Source: an uncultured Fretibacterium sp.
Lineage (GTDB): Bacteria; Synergistota; Synergistia; Synergistales; Aminobacteriaceae
Length of the DNA: 64,000 nucleotides
Assembly (NCBI GenBank): GCA_937915835.1
Contig: CALGHA010000151.1
Coordinates: 22,806 to 86,805, forward strand
Direction: 5' to 3'
The translations under genes and the position numbers were made by a program. Positions within the stretch are counted from its first letter, which is position 1; each line of letters starts with the position of its first letter. Positions 18,335 to 26,441 of the stretch are shown piece by piece. The notes under the pieces are model-generated. The model searched no databases. It saw nothing but the letters and a program-made list of their open reading frames with translations, and was not told the origin of the DNA.

Positions 18335-19027
18335 ATGTTAGGTTATGGACTTGATCCGACTATGATTTTGTTAATCCCCGCAGTCTTATTGTCAATGTGG
18401 GCACAATCCCGCGTTCAGTCAACTTTCAATCAGTACAGCCAAATTGCCGCACGAGGAGGAGTTACAGCTGACAGCGTCGCAAGAATGCTTCTCACTCTCT
18501 ACGGAATGGCCTCAATGCCGATTAATCACGTTGCCGGAAATCTCACGGACCATTACGACCCTCGCAACAAGACGTTAAATTTATCCGACGGCGTTTATGG
18601 CAATCGAAGTATCGCGTCAATCGGAGTAGCGGCTCATGAAGTCGGTCACGCAATCCAACATCACGAGGCTTATTCACCGTTAATCTTTCGAAACTCAATC
18701 GTCCCGGTCGTAAATATCTGCTCGAGCGCGTCAATGCCCTTGTTCCTGATCGGCTTGGTCATGGGAAATCGTTTGCTCGTCAACATCGGAATTATGCTTT
18801 TCACGGGAGCTTTAGTGTTTCATCTTGTTACGCTTCCTGTCGAGATTAACGCGAGTTCACGGGCTTTAGCTTTACTCGAACAGACACACACGCTTGACCG
18901 CGAAGAATTGGCCGGAGCTAAGAAAGTTTTGACGGCGGCGGCTTGGACTTACATTGCGGCGGCTTTAATGTCAGTGTTGCAGTTAATCAGGCTAATTTTA
19001 ATCAGCAAGTCATCACGGAGGAATTAA
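18335..19027 (+). CDS. YugP-type membrane zinc metallopeptidase
   Basis: Zn_peptidase_2 family protein of 230 residues. The zinc motif HEVGHAIQH is at residues 101-109 and VEINASSRAL, with a third ligand, is near 170. Three or four membrane helices flank the catalytic loop (N-terminal MILLIPAVLLSMWA, two in the middle, one at the C terminus). Strong AGGAGG before the ATG. The gene precedes an RsmB-like methylase by 3 nt, so the two are probably co-transcribed. Substrate unknown; the family is widespread in Firmicutes and Synergistota. Confidence 0.85.
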   Translation: MLGYGLDPTMILLIPAVLLSMWAQSRVQSTFNQYSQIAARGGVTADSVARMLLTLYGMASMPINHVAGNLTDHYDPRNKTLNLSDGVYGNRSIASIGVAAHEVGHAIQHHEAYSPLIFRNSIVPVVNICSSASMPLFLIGLVMGNRLLVNIGIMLFTGALVFHLVTLPVEINASSRALALLEQTHTLDREELAGAKKVLTAAAWTYIAAALMSVLQLIRLILISKSSRRN

Positions 19028-19030
19028 CTT

Positions 19031-20362
19031 TTGCGCGGAATTGAAGCGGCCTTAACGATATTAATTCATGACAACGGAACCGGCCAATTTCCAACGGAAG
19101 CATTAAGAAAACTCGCTGACCGTGAAAAAATGAAGGGGACTGATATATCCCTCGCGTCCTCGTTGATTTATATTGTGATGAGGCGTAAAGAACTCTGGGA
19201 AAAAATTGCCGGCGATTATCTTCGTTCACGTGAAAAACTTCCTGATCCCGTCGTAATGGCCGTAACAATGGGAATTGGCGGACTTCTTGAGTTGCGTAGA
19301 TTTTCAGGAGGAGTGTTGATTAACGGGATTATCGAATACCTCAAGCACAATAAATCCCTCGCAAAATATTCTTCGCTGGTCAACGCAATTCTTCATAAAG
19401 TCATCGAAGCTCCGGGAAACAAACTCGAAAAGTTCAGTAAGTCATCATCTCCCCAAGCCCGCGCAATGTTCGCTGGAGTTCCAACATGGACATTACCCGC
19501 ATGGTCCCGAACTTGGAATAATTCTGAGTTGTTCGAGATTTTCGCGATGATGAATAATCCCTCGTATTCGTCACTGAGAGTTTCGCCGGGAAAAAATTTT
19601 GAGAGTGAAGATTTAAGCTATCACGTCTCGGAATATTCAGGAGCAATAAATCTTCATCAGTCAATTTTGCCGCTGAACGTTCCGGGCTTCAATGAGGGAA
19701 TTTGCACGGTTCAGTCTGAAAGTTCGATATTGGCCGCGTCGCTTGTGAAAAAGTTTTATTCTGGGAAAAATATTATTCTCGACATGTGTTCGGGACGAGG
19801 GATTAAGGCCGGTCAAGTCTTGCAGGAAAATCCTGGCGCAAAAGTTGAATGCTGGGAATTATCAGAAAAACGCTCAAAGAGTGCTGAACATGAACTTGAA
19901 AGATTAGGCGTTCGGGACCGAGCGATTATGAAGGTTGGCGACGCGTTAAACCTTGAGCCGTTCGATAAAGTTTCGTTCGTAATGCTTGACGCTCCTTGTT
20001 CATGCTCCGGAACTTGGAACAGGAAGCCCGAATCAAAATGGCGGCTTGACTGGGGAAAATTTGACGCAATCGTTGACACTCAGAAAAAGCTGCTTGAACG
20101 TGCCGTGAACTTATGCGAGAGTGGAGGACATATTCTCTACATCACTTGCAGTTTATTCAAACAGGAAAACGAAAACGTCATCGCCGAAGTCCTAGCGAAA
20201 CATCAAGAATGCGCGGAAGTCTCAAGTTTTATCACATGGAACGAAAATTGCTTTAAGCGCGGCAAACCTTACGGAATTTACATTTTGCCGGTTAATTCTT
20301 GGCTCGACGGGTTTTATTGCTCGTTGATATTGAAACGTGAAAAAGGAGGATTGAGAATTTGA
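19031..20362 (+). CDS. rsmB: RsmB-like RNA (cytosine-C5)-methyltransferase
   Basis: SAM-dependent methylase for rRNA cytosine. The N-terminal NusB-like helical domain (residues 1-140) is followed by a Rossmann domain. SAM motif I is LDMCSGRGIKAGQ (about 245). The two cysteines of the Nol1/Nop2/Sun mechanism are in DAPCSCSGTW (about 324) and YITCSLF (about 378). Length 443 is typical of RsmB. The TTG start has GGAGG 9 nt upstream. It overlaps the PASTA gene by 4 nt. In Firmicutes this gene often precedes a PASTA-kinase and phosphatase pair; here no kinase or phosphatase follows. Confidence 0.82.
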   Translation: MRGIEAALTILIHDNGTGQFPTEALRKLADREKMKGTDISLASSLIYIVMRRKELWEKIAGDYLRSREKLPDPVVMAVTMGIGGLLELRRFSGGVLINGIIEYLKHNKSLAKYSSLVNAILHKVIEAPGNKLEKFSKSSSPQARAMFAGVPTWTLPAWSRTWNNSELFEIFAMMNNPSYSSLRVSPGKNFESEDLSYHVSEYSGAINLHQSILPLNVPGFNEGICTVQSESSILAASLVKKFYSGKNIILDMCSGRGIKAGQVLQENPGAKVECWELSEKRSKSAEHELERLGVRDRAIMKVGDALNLEPFDKVSFVMLDAPCSCSGTWNRKPESKWRLDWGKFDAIVDTQKKLLERAVNLCESGGHILYITCSLFKQENENVIAEVLAKHQECAEVSSFITWNENCFKRGKPYGIYILPVNSWLDGFYCSLILKREKGGLRI

Positions 20363-21573
20363 GAAGTCATAAAGGAGGCGTTGTTCTCTGGACATTATTC
20401 ATCGTAACAGGAATAGTTTTTGCGTCCGGAGCTATTGCCGTCTACACCGTGTTCATCAAGCCTGAAGGGAAATCTACAGTGCCGTCATTCAACAATCAAT
20501 TTATCAGTGATGCCGTCGCTGAAGCTGAAAAATTAGGGCTCGTCGTTCAGCTTGAAAATGTCGCGTCAACTTTACCCGAAGGAAGAGTTTTAGCCCAAGC
20601 TCCTGATGCCGGAACTGAGTTGCGAAAAGGTCAAGTGATAATTCTTCAGGTCAGCAGAGGCGGAGAACTTTATGCTGTGCCCGACGTTCGCGGAAAAAGT
20701 TTAACGGACGCTCAGAACGAGATAAAATCTTCCGGGTTTGCTCTCGGCGATATCGTGAAAATTCGGGAGAATAATATTCAGGCCGGGAATGTCATAGCAC
20801 AAAGCCCAGCACCTGACGTGAGAATTGGAAGCGGACGAAAAATTGACTTGCTCGTTCAGGACGGAACTCCTCAGAGTGAAATTGTCAAAGTTCCCGACGT
20901 TAATCGAATGTCCGAACAGGAAGCCCGTGATGCTCTTGACGCTGTCGGCTTGAAAGTTAATGCGATTGATAGAGTTTACAGCCCGTTAGTTCCTGAGGGA
21001 TTAGCGATTGAGACCAGACCGGGAGCAGGAAGCACAATGCGTGCAGGTCAAGGAGTTACGCTCAAGCTCGCAAGTCAACGAAGGCCGGCAGGATTTATGG
21101 ACGCTAATACGACATCGACGACGACGGCAAACGGAAGCGTCAGACGCGTAACAAGTCAGCCTAATTCTTCACAGTCAACAAATCAGGCTCCAGCTCAGAC
21201 GCAAAATAATCAAGCTCAAGCGTCTCAACAGAAAACTTCAACGACAACAACGCCAGCCGTGACTACACAGAAAGCTCCAGCGTCAACTCCGGCTCCGGCT
21301 CCTCAGCAGAAAACGGCCGCGACTACTCCAGCAGCTTCACAGCCAGCTTCATCAGGAGGAAACAAGACAGCTAGAATACGTTATGTTGTGCCTCCGATTG
21401 CCAAGCCGATGAATTTACGCGTTGAACTCACGGATCCTTCGGGAAAACGCGACGTTCTCAATAAACAGGTCAGTGCGGGCGAGAACATTAACACGACGGC
21501 GAAATATTCTCAAGAATGCGTAATCACAATTTACTTAGGCGGCGCATCCGTCTGGCAGGAAAAACAGAGGTAA
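20359..21573 (+). CDS. membrane-anchored PASTA-domain protein
   Basis: One N-terminal membrane helix (GGVVLWTLFIVTGIVFASGAI) is followed by three PASTA repeats (about residues 35-105, 106-175 and 178-245; phrases VPDVRGKSLTDAQNEI and VPDVNRMSEQEARDAL). A Thr/Gln/Ala-rich linker then leads to a small C-terminal beta domain (IRYVVPPIAKPMNLRVEL). PASTA repeats bind peptidoglycan or beta-lactams in serine/threonine kinases and PBPs, but this protein has neither a kinase nor a transpeptidase domain. TTG start with AAGGAGG 9 nt upstream, overlapping the methylase gene by 4 nt. Likely a cell-wall sensor or anchor; function not established. Confidence 0.8.
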   Translation: MRSHKGGVVLWTLFIVTGIVFASGAIAVYTVFIKPEGKSTVPSFNNQFISDAVAEAEKLGLVVQLENVASTLPEGRVLAQAPDAGTELRKGQVIILQVSRGGELYAVPDVRGKSLTDAQNEIKSSGFALGDIVKIRENNIQAGNVIAQSPAPDVRIGSGRKIDLLVQDGTPQSEIVKVPDVNRMSEQEARDALDAVGLKVNAIDRVYSPLVPEGLAIETRPGAGSTMRAGQGVTLKLASQRRPAGFMDANTTSTTTANGSVRRVTSQPNSSQSTNQAPAQTQNNQAQASQQKTSTTTTPAVTTQKAPASTPAPAPQQKTAATTPAASQPASSGGNKTARIRYVVPPIAKPMNLRVELTDPSGKRDVLNKQVSAGENINTTAKYSQECVITIYLGGASVWQEKQR

Positions 21574-21577
21574 TATC

Positions 21578-22261
21578 ATGCGTGAAATTTTACTTGCACC
21601 ATCTTTATTAGGAGCAGACCCGTTAAATCTTGAAAGCTCGATTAAAGCGCTGAAAAATAATTATGACTGGCTTCACTTGGACATTATGGACGGTCATTTT
21701 GTGAGAAATCTTTCATTCGGGCCGGACGTTGCAAAAGCTCTCAGGAAGAAATTTCCGGATGACTTTATCGACGCTCATTTGATGATTGACGAACTCGAAA
21801 CTATTTTACCGTTGTTCATGAATGCCGGAGTTTCGTTAATCACAATTCATGCCGAGACAGAACCGCATTTGCTTCATGCTTCACTCAGCGAGATTAAGCG
21901 TGCAGGAATTTTAGCAGGAGTTTCACTTTGTCCCCCAACTCCAGTGAGAAATATTGAGAGCGTCTTAGAATTGGCCGATTTAGTGTTAATCATGTCGGTA
22001 ACGCCGGGCTTCGGAGGTCAGAAATTTATTGAGAGTTCACTTGAGAAAGTCAGGGAATTAGCGAGCTTAAGAGAAGTTCATAAATATAATTACAAGATTG
22101 AGATTGACGGCGGAATAAATGAGAATAATATTACTCGTGCTGTACTTGCCGGCTGTGATGTGATTGTAGCAGGAAGCGCAGTGTTCAAGAACGAGAAACC
22201 TGATGAATGGCTTGAAAATGTCCGCAGAAAAATTAAGGAGGCAATGAAAGATTTTGAATGA
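21578..22261 (+). CDS. rpe: ribulose-phosphate 3-epimerase
   Basis: Interconverts ribulose 5-phosphate and xylulose 5-phosphate in the pentose phosphate pathway. A TIM barrel of 227 residues with the family signatures: LLAPSLLGADPLNL at the N terminus, HLDIMDGHFVRNLSFGP near residue 33, DAHLMID near 65, VTPGFGGQKFI near 140 and IDGGINENNI near 175 with the catalytic Asp. AGAGG lies before the ATG. Sits 4 nt after the PASTA gene and overlaps rodZ by 8 nt. Confidence 0.95.
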   Translation: MREILLAPSLLGADPLNLESSIKALKNNYDWLHLDIMDGHFVRNLSFGPDVAKALRKKFPDDFIDAHLMIDELETILPLFMNAGVSLITIHAETEPHLLHASLSEIKRAGILAGVSLCPPTPVRNIESVLELADLVLIMSVTPGFGGQKFIESSLEKVRELASLREVHKYNYKIEIDGGINENNITRAVLAGCDVIVAGSAVFKNEKPDEWLENVRRKIKEAMKDFE

Positions 22262-23123
22262 TGAGATGAATGATGCCTTGATAGCTTTGGGGCAGCAAGT
22301 ATTAGAACGCCGTGAAAGTATCGGAATGACGCTCGAAACAGTATATGACAGAACGAAAATTAGGCCTGAATATTTGCGCGGAATTGAATCCGGAGATTAT
22401 AAAGGTTTTCCCGAAGTCGTGTACATTAAGGGCTTTGTCCGGACATACTTGAAGTTAATCGGAGCTGAAGACTTGCAGGAAGATTTTATGAATGAGCTTG
22501 ATAAACTCGACAAGACTAAATCACCTCGTAAGCAGGAGAACAAGCCTAACAACATCAGCAAAATTCTCAACAACGGCTCATCAATCCCGAAAGGTTTTAA
22601 GCCCGCCTCGCATTTCTGGTTATTCCTGGTGCTAATCACAGCTCTTCTCGGAACTGCCGCTTATGTCTGGTACGCGATAACTTACGGAGGATTTGACCCG
22701 AAAACGTTTGAGTTCTTCAAGTTCGGCAACAGCAATAATAATCCCCCGACAATAATTTCATCAGGAGATTTAGGCGTAATCGTCGACGGAGAAATTGAGA
22801 GCGTAACACTTTCAGAAGATGAGACTGTCTCAGAAGAACCTGAAACTGAACCAGAGCCTTATATTGAAGTTCACGCAATTAATGACGTATGGATGAGTGT
22901 AGCTTTTGGGAATGCTCAGCCAATTTTCAGAAGGACTTTGAAGCGCGGTGAAGTTATGCGATGGGATTTGACGAATTACGCCCGCATAAATTTTGGACGA
23001 CCGAGTGCGGCACAAGTTATTCTTAACGGCAAAGATTTAGGCATAGTGAACCCGTCAGCGAAGAGATCCGAGACATATATTTACAATCCCGACGGAACTT
23101 TCAGACGCTCCGGCACAAGATAA
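22254..23123 (+). CDS. rodZ: RodZ-like cell-shape protein
   Basis: Bitopic membrane protein linking MreB to the elongation machinery. The N-terminal helix-turn-helix (LGQQVLERRESIGMTLETVYDRTKI, with the YLRGIESGDYKGFPE signature) is residues 8-75. A linker leads to one membrane helix (HFWLFLVLITALLGTAAYVW, near 125). An acidic Glu-rich stretch precedes the C-terminal DUF4115 beta domain (EVHAINDVWMSVAF to the end). The TTG at 22254 overlaps rpe by 8 nt. An in-frame ATG at 22266 is a possible alternative; AAGGAGG is at about 22234. Its partner mreB is about 18 kb away on the other strand. Confidence 0.85.
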   Translation: MNDEMNDALIALGQQVLERRESIGMTLETVYDRTKIRPEYLRGIESGDYKGFPEVVYIKGFVRTYLKLIGAEDLQEDFMNELDKLDKTKSPRKQENKPNNISKILNNGSSIPKGFKPASHFWLFLVLITALLGTAAYVWYAITYGGFDPKTFEFFKFGNSNNNPPTIISSGDLGVIVDGEIESVTLSEDETVSEEPETEPEPYIEVHAINDVWMSVAFGNAQPIFRRTLKRGEVMRWDLTNYARINFGRPSAAQVILNGKDLGIVNPSAKRSETYIYNPDGTFRRSGTR

Positions 23124-23135
23124 TGTAATTCACAC

Positions 23136-23173
23136 TCAGCAGGTTTATTTACGTAATTGGCCTGCTGATTTTT
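23136..23173 (+). terminator. rho-independent terminator after rodZ
   Basis: TCAGCAGG (23136-23143) pairs perfectly with CCTGCTGA (23161-23168) over a 17-nt loop, followed by TTTTTATT. It closes the operon that starts near 18335 and ends with rodZ. Confidence 0.8.
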
Positions 23174-23259
23174 ATTGCTTGAAACGAATGTTTTTAGGCG
23201 TTATCATTTATTCTTCACTATTAAGAAATTACACACATGAACGGAGGAATTATTCATAA

Positions 23260-23805
23260 ATGGCAGCTGAGGCAGTAAAACCCTGGTGGCGTGAGACAAT
23301 TGAAACTATTATATGGGCATTCGTTCTAGCAATGATAATCCGGACTTTTATCGTTCAAGCATTCTGGATACCGAGCGGCTCAATGATTCCGACTTTGGAA
23401 GTTGGCGACCGAGTTTTAGTTGCGAAATTCTGGAACGTCTTCTTTGAACCTAAGCGCGGCTCACTTTACGTTTTTCGTTATCCTGTTGACAAGGAGCGTG
23501 ATTTTGTGAAACGTTTAATAGCAGTTCCAGGTGACATTGTCGATATTCGAAACGGAATTGTTTATATAAACGGCGAGCCTACGGATGAACCTTATGTGAA
23601 GCATCATGATTATTTCACTATGAGGCCGAGCAATCTTTTCCCTGAAGTTCCGTTCAAAGTTCCAGAGGGAAAATATTTCATGCTTGGTGATAATCGCAGC
23701 AATTCTCAGGACAGTAGATATTGGGGATTTGCAGATATTGACGACATGAGGGGGCCTGTATTCTTTCGTTACTGGCCGCTCGACAGAATAGGGATCCCGA
23801 AATAA
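23260..23805 (+). CDS. lepB: signal peptidase I
   Basis: Membrane protease that removes signal peptides from exported proteins. The 181-residue protein has one N-terminal helix (IETIIWAFVLAMIIRTFIV) and then the S26 catalytic domain. The nucleophile Ser41 is in IPSGSMIPTL and the general base Lys84 is in VKRLIAVPGD. The GDNRSNSQDSRYWG box near residue 144 completes the set. GGAGG lies upstream of the ATG. It starts a second operon with rbgA and rnhB after the rodZ terminator. Confidence 0.95.
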   Translation: MAAEAVKPWWRETIETIIWAFVLAMIIRTFIVQAFWIPSGSMIPTLEVGDRVLVAKFWNVFFEPKRGSLYVFRYPVDKERDFVKRLIAVPGDIVDIRNGIVYINGEPTDEPYVKHHDYFTMRPSNLFPEVPFKVPEGKYFMLGDNRSNSQDSRYWGFADIDDMRGPVFFRYWPLDRIGIPK

Positions 23806-23809
23806 TTTC

Positions 23810-24664
23810 ATGCCTCGAACAGTCTGGTATCCCGGCCATATGGCTCGTGGAACTCGAAAACTTTATGAACTCGTTAATAAACTTGACGTAATCGTTGAAG
23901 TTCGTGATGCCCGCGCTCCTGCGTCAACTTCTTCGCCGTTAATAAAATCTCTCGCGAAAATTAAGCCGGTAATTCATGTTTTGTCGCATAAAGATTTAGC
24001 TGAAGACGAAAAGTTAAAGTTATGGCTAAATTCGCTGAAGTTCACGTATTCTGCAGATTTGAGAAAACGAGAAGGCCTCGCGAATATCAAGAAAGCAATC
24101 ATGAAGTTCAAGCCGTCTCATCGTGAAGTTCGTCTTGCTGTCGTAGGAATTCCGAACGTCGGGAAATCTTTATTGCTGAACTCGTTAATCGGCAAATCAA
24201 ACGCTTCAGTCGGAAATATTCCGGGCGTAACTAAATCCGTGAGCTGGTACAAGAACGAAGGAATGTTAATCGTCGACAGTCCAGGAATTTTAGACCCTCA
24301 TGCTGAAGCCGGTGCGCATTTAATTCTTTCGTGGCTTGGATGTGCAAAAGCTGAAGTTGTCGGAGGTTATGAGAATGCCGCAATTTCCCTGATAAATTTT
24401 CTCACAGTGAAAAATCTTACGTCATTAATCCCCGTTGAAGCTGACGAAATCCCGGCTTTAACTCTTGAAGCAATCGGCCGAAAAATGGGTTGCTTAATCT
24501 CAGGTGGACGCGTGAATATGGAATTGGCCGGACAAAAATTTATCGAGGCGTTTTCAAGCGGGAAGTTCGGACGCGTGTGTCTTGAAGTTCCAGATGGCGA
24601 GCGGGCAATAGATTTTCATGACGATAACGATATGATAAATAATGAGGCAATTGACATTGTTTAG
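23810..24664 (+). CDS. rbgA: ribosome biogenesis GTPase RbgA (YlqF)
   Basis: Circularly permuted GTPase needed for late assembly of the 50S subunit. G4 (SHKDLAE, near residue 60) comes before G1 (GIPNVGKSLLLNSL, near 118), then IPGVTKS and G3 VDSPGIL, the order typical of this family. WYPGHMARG at the N terminus is the family hallmark. Length 284 is normal. There is no good ribosome site; it starts 4 nt after lepB and is probably coupled. It overlaps rnhB by 23 nt. Confidence 0.93.
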   Translation: MPRTVWYPGHMARGTRKLYELVNKLDVIVEVRDARAPASTSSPLIKSLAKIKPVIHVLSHKDLAEDEKLKLWLNSLKFTYSADLRKREGLANIKKAIMKFKPSHREVRLAVVGIPNVGKSLLLNSLIGKSNASVGNIPGVTKSVSWYKNEGMLIVDSPGILDPHAEAGAHLILSWLGCAKAEVVGGYENAAISLINFLTVKNLTSLIPVEADEIPALTLEAIGRKMGCLISGGRVNMELAGQKFIEAFSSGKFGRVCLEVPDGERAIDFHDDNDMINNEAIDIV

Positions 24665-25331
24665 AGATTTAATTCTGACACCTCGCGCAAATCTCGAAGA
24701 AGCTCATGAACTCTTGAGTGAACTCGTCAAGCGCGGCCCAATAATCGGAACTGACGAAGCTGGACGAGGAGCATTAGCAGGTCCTGTTGTTGCGGCGGCT
24801 GTGTATCTTACGGCTGAGCAGGAGAAGGAATTATTGAGGCTCAAGCTCCGGGATTCTAAGCTAATAACTCCGGCGGGGCGTGAAAAAATATTCGAGGCGA
24901 TTAAGGATTTAGGCGTTTTGTGGCGTGCATATTCAGGAAGTGTTGAGAGAATTGACAAGGATAATATCTTGCGGGCTTCGTTATGGACAATGAGCAAATG
25001 CGTGAATAAACTCGCTGAAAAACTTAATCTTGAACCGGCTTGTATAATTGTTGACGGAACAGAAAGGATCTCCGGGATAAAATTTCCGCAATGGACGTTA
25101 ATAAAAGCCGATAATTTAATTCCTGTCGTGTCAGCCGCCTCAATCGTTGCAAAAGTTATTCGAGACAGATTAATGACCAAACTTGACGCTAAATATCCTG
25201 GCTATAATCTTGCGAAGAATAAGGGTTATCCGACGAAATTACACATGGAAGCAGTGAGAGTAAAAGGGATGTCGGAAATTCACAGGGAGACATTTTGCCG
25301 AAAAATTTTACGCACTCAAGGAGGGGAGTAA
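24642..25331 (+). CDS. rnhB: ribonuclease HII
   Basis: Removes RNA from RNA-DNA hybrids and misincorporated ribonucleotides. Catalytic residues: Asp38 and Glu39 in GTDEAGRGALAGPV, an Asp in IIVDGTE near 138, and an Asp in VIRDRLM near 178. Length 229 is normal. The start lies inside the end of rbgA (23-nt overlap). The pair rbgA-rnhB is conserved in Firmicutes and relatives and is followed here, as in B. subtilis, by a FliK-like gene. Confidence 0.94.
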   Translation: MRQLTLFRDLILTPRANLEEAHELLSELVKRGPIIGTDEAGRGALAGPVVAAAVYLTAEQEKELLRLKLRDSKLITPAGREKIFEAIKDLGVLWRAYSGSVERIDKDNILRASLWTMSKCVNKLAEKLNLEPACIIVDGTERISGIKFPQWTLIKADNLIPVVSAASIVAKVIRDRLMTKLDAKYPGYNLAKNKGYPTKLHMEAVRVKGMSEIHRETFCRKILRTQGGE

Positions 25332-25334
25332 GAA

Positions 25335-26441
25335 TTGCCGTCAATAAACGTTCAAGTAGATAACGGCTATAATCAGGCTCAGCAGAATATGACGACCAAT
25401 ATGAGGCAGGGACAAATTACAACACAGCCTCAAATTCAACAGCCTTCACAAGTTGCCGCACGACTTGCCGGAGTTCGTACGGGAATGGTCGTAGAAGGGA
25501 ATGTTCTTGCGCAAAATGAGGACGGGACATATCTTGTTCGTGTTGAAGTAAACGGAGTGCCTCAGGAATTACGCGCTCGTGCGACGGTTTCATTGATTTT
25601 AGGCGAGCGATTTAGAGCAGTTTGGGACGCTTCCGGGCCGGACGGAGTTCCTGTGTTGAGATTATCGCAAGGGGAATTGTCGTTCTTGTCGCAAATTCCG
25701 GCACGTGACAGAGAATTAGCGACGGCGTTATTAGCACGAGGCCTGCCATTGTCAAGCGAAGTTCTGAACGCGATTAAAGACGCTTGGAGAAAGTCAGGTT
25801 CTCAGGAAAATAATTTGTCGTCATTCATTGAGTTATGGGCGCGAGATGTCCCGATGACGCTTGAAAACGCAACTTTGCTCTCACAATATGCCGCAATGAC
25901 CGGTGCTGAAGCTACGGAAATGTGGAACAGAATACGCAAGGAACTCAAGGAACGAAGCAGAGGCAATGACCCCGTGAAAGTTCTGCGTGAGATGAAAGAC
26001 GGCGGCGATGACATCGCGAAATTCTTGCAGGCTCAATCAATCCTCATGAAATCCCCCCGTAACGAAGTGAACCCCGCATTATTAGCAGCTCCATTCTGGC
26101 CGGTTCTTAACGACGCTTCACAGAACATGACGGCGAAAATTTACGTTGGACGTTCAGCCGAAGAGGAAGGGCAGAAATATTGGCAAATAGGATTTGGCAT
26201 AACTGGCTCAGTTTTAGGAGAAGTCGGAGGATTGGTCGAGAGCGACGGAAAAAGCTGTAACCTGACACTTAACGCCGAAAAACCCGAGACATGCAGATTA
26301 ATCGAACGTCGCCGAAGGGATTTGCGAAAAGAATTACAGGGCTTGGATATTCCCGTTACGTTCATCGGAATTTCCCGGCGTGCTGTTGAGGCTGAACGTG
26401 ATTTATTGCTCGCTGGTCGCGGACTTGATATTACTGTCTAG
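25335..26441 (+). CDS. FliK-like hook-length-type protein (YlqG position)
   Basis: A 368-residue protein with a Gln-rich N terminus, a small beta domain (residues 45-105; GTYLVRVEVNG, LRARATVSLILGERF), a helical middle, and a C-terminal domain. That last domain (about 255-368) resembles the type III export signal and ruler C-domain of FliK (LNAEKPETCRLIERRRRDLRKEL). TTG start with GGAGGGGAG upstream, 3 nt after rnhB. Its place after rbgA-rnhB matches ylqG of B. subtilis, whose function is unsettled. No flagellar structural genes are in the window. It ends tail to tail with the GT61 gene, sharing a CTAG. Confidence 0.65.
   Translation: MPSINVQVDNGYNQAQQNMTTNMRQGQITTQPQIQQPSQVAARLAGVRTGMVVEGNVLAQNEDGTYLVRVEVNGVPQELRARATVSLILGERFRAVWDASGPDGVPVLRLSQGELSFLSQIPARDRELATALLARGLPLSSEVLNAIKDAWRKSGSQENNLSSFIELWARDVPMTLENATLLSQYAAMTGAEATEMWNRIRKELKERSRGNDPVKVLREMKDGGDDIAKFLQAQSILMKSPRNEVNPALLAAPFWPVLNDASQNMTAKIYVGRSAEEEGQKYWQIGFGITGSVLGEVGGLVESDGKSCNLTLNAEKPETCRLIERRRRDLRKELQGLDIPVTFIGISRRAVEAERDLLLAGRGLDITV

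Noticed and set aside
24704..25180. 158-residue open frame on the minus strand
   Set aside because: It lies wholly inside rnhB, is Ser/Ile-rich, resembles no family, and has no ribosome site; it is the mirror of a real gene.
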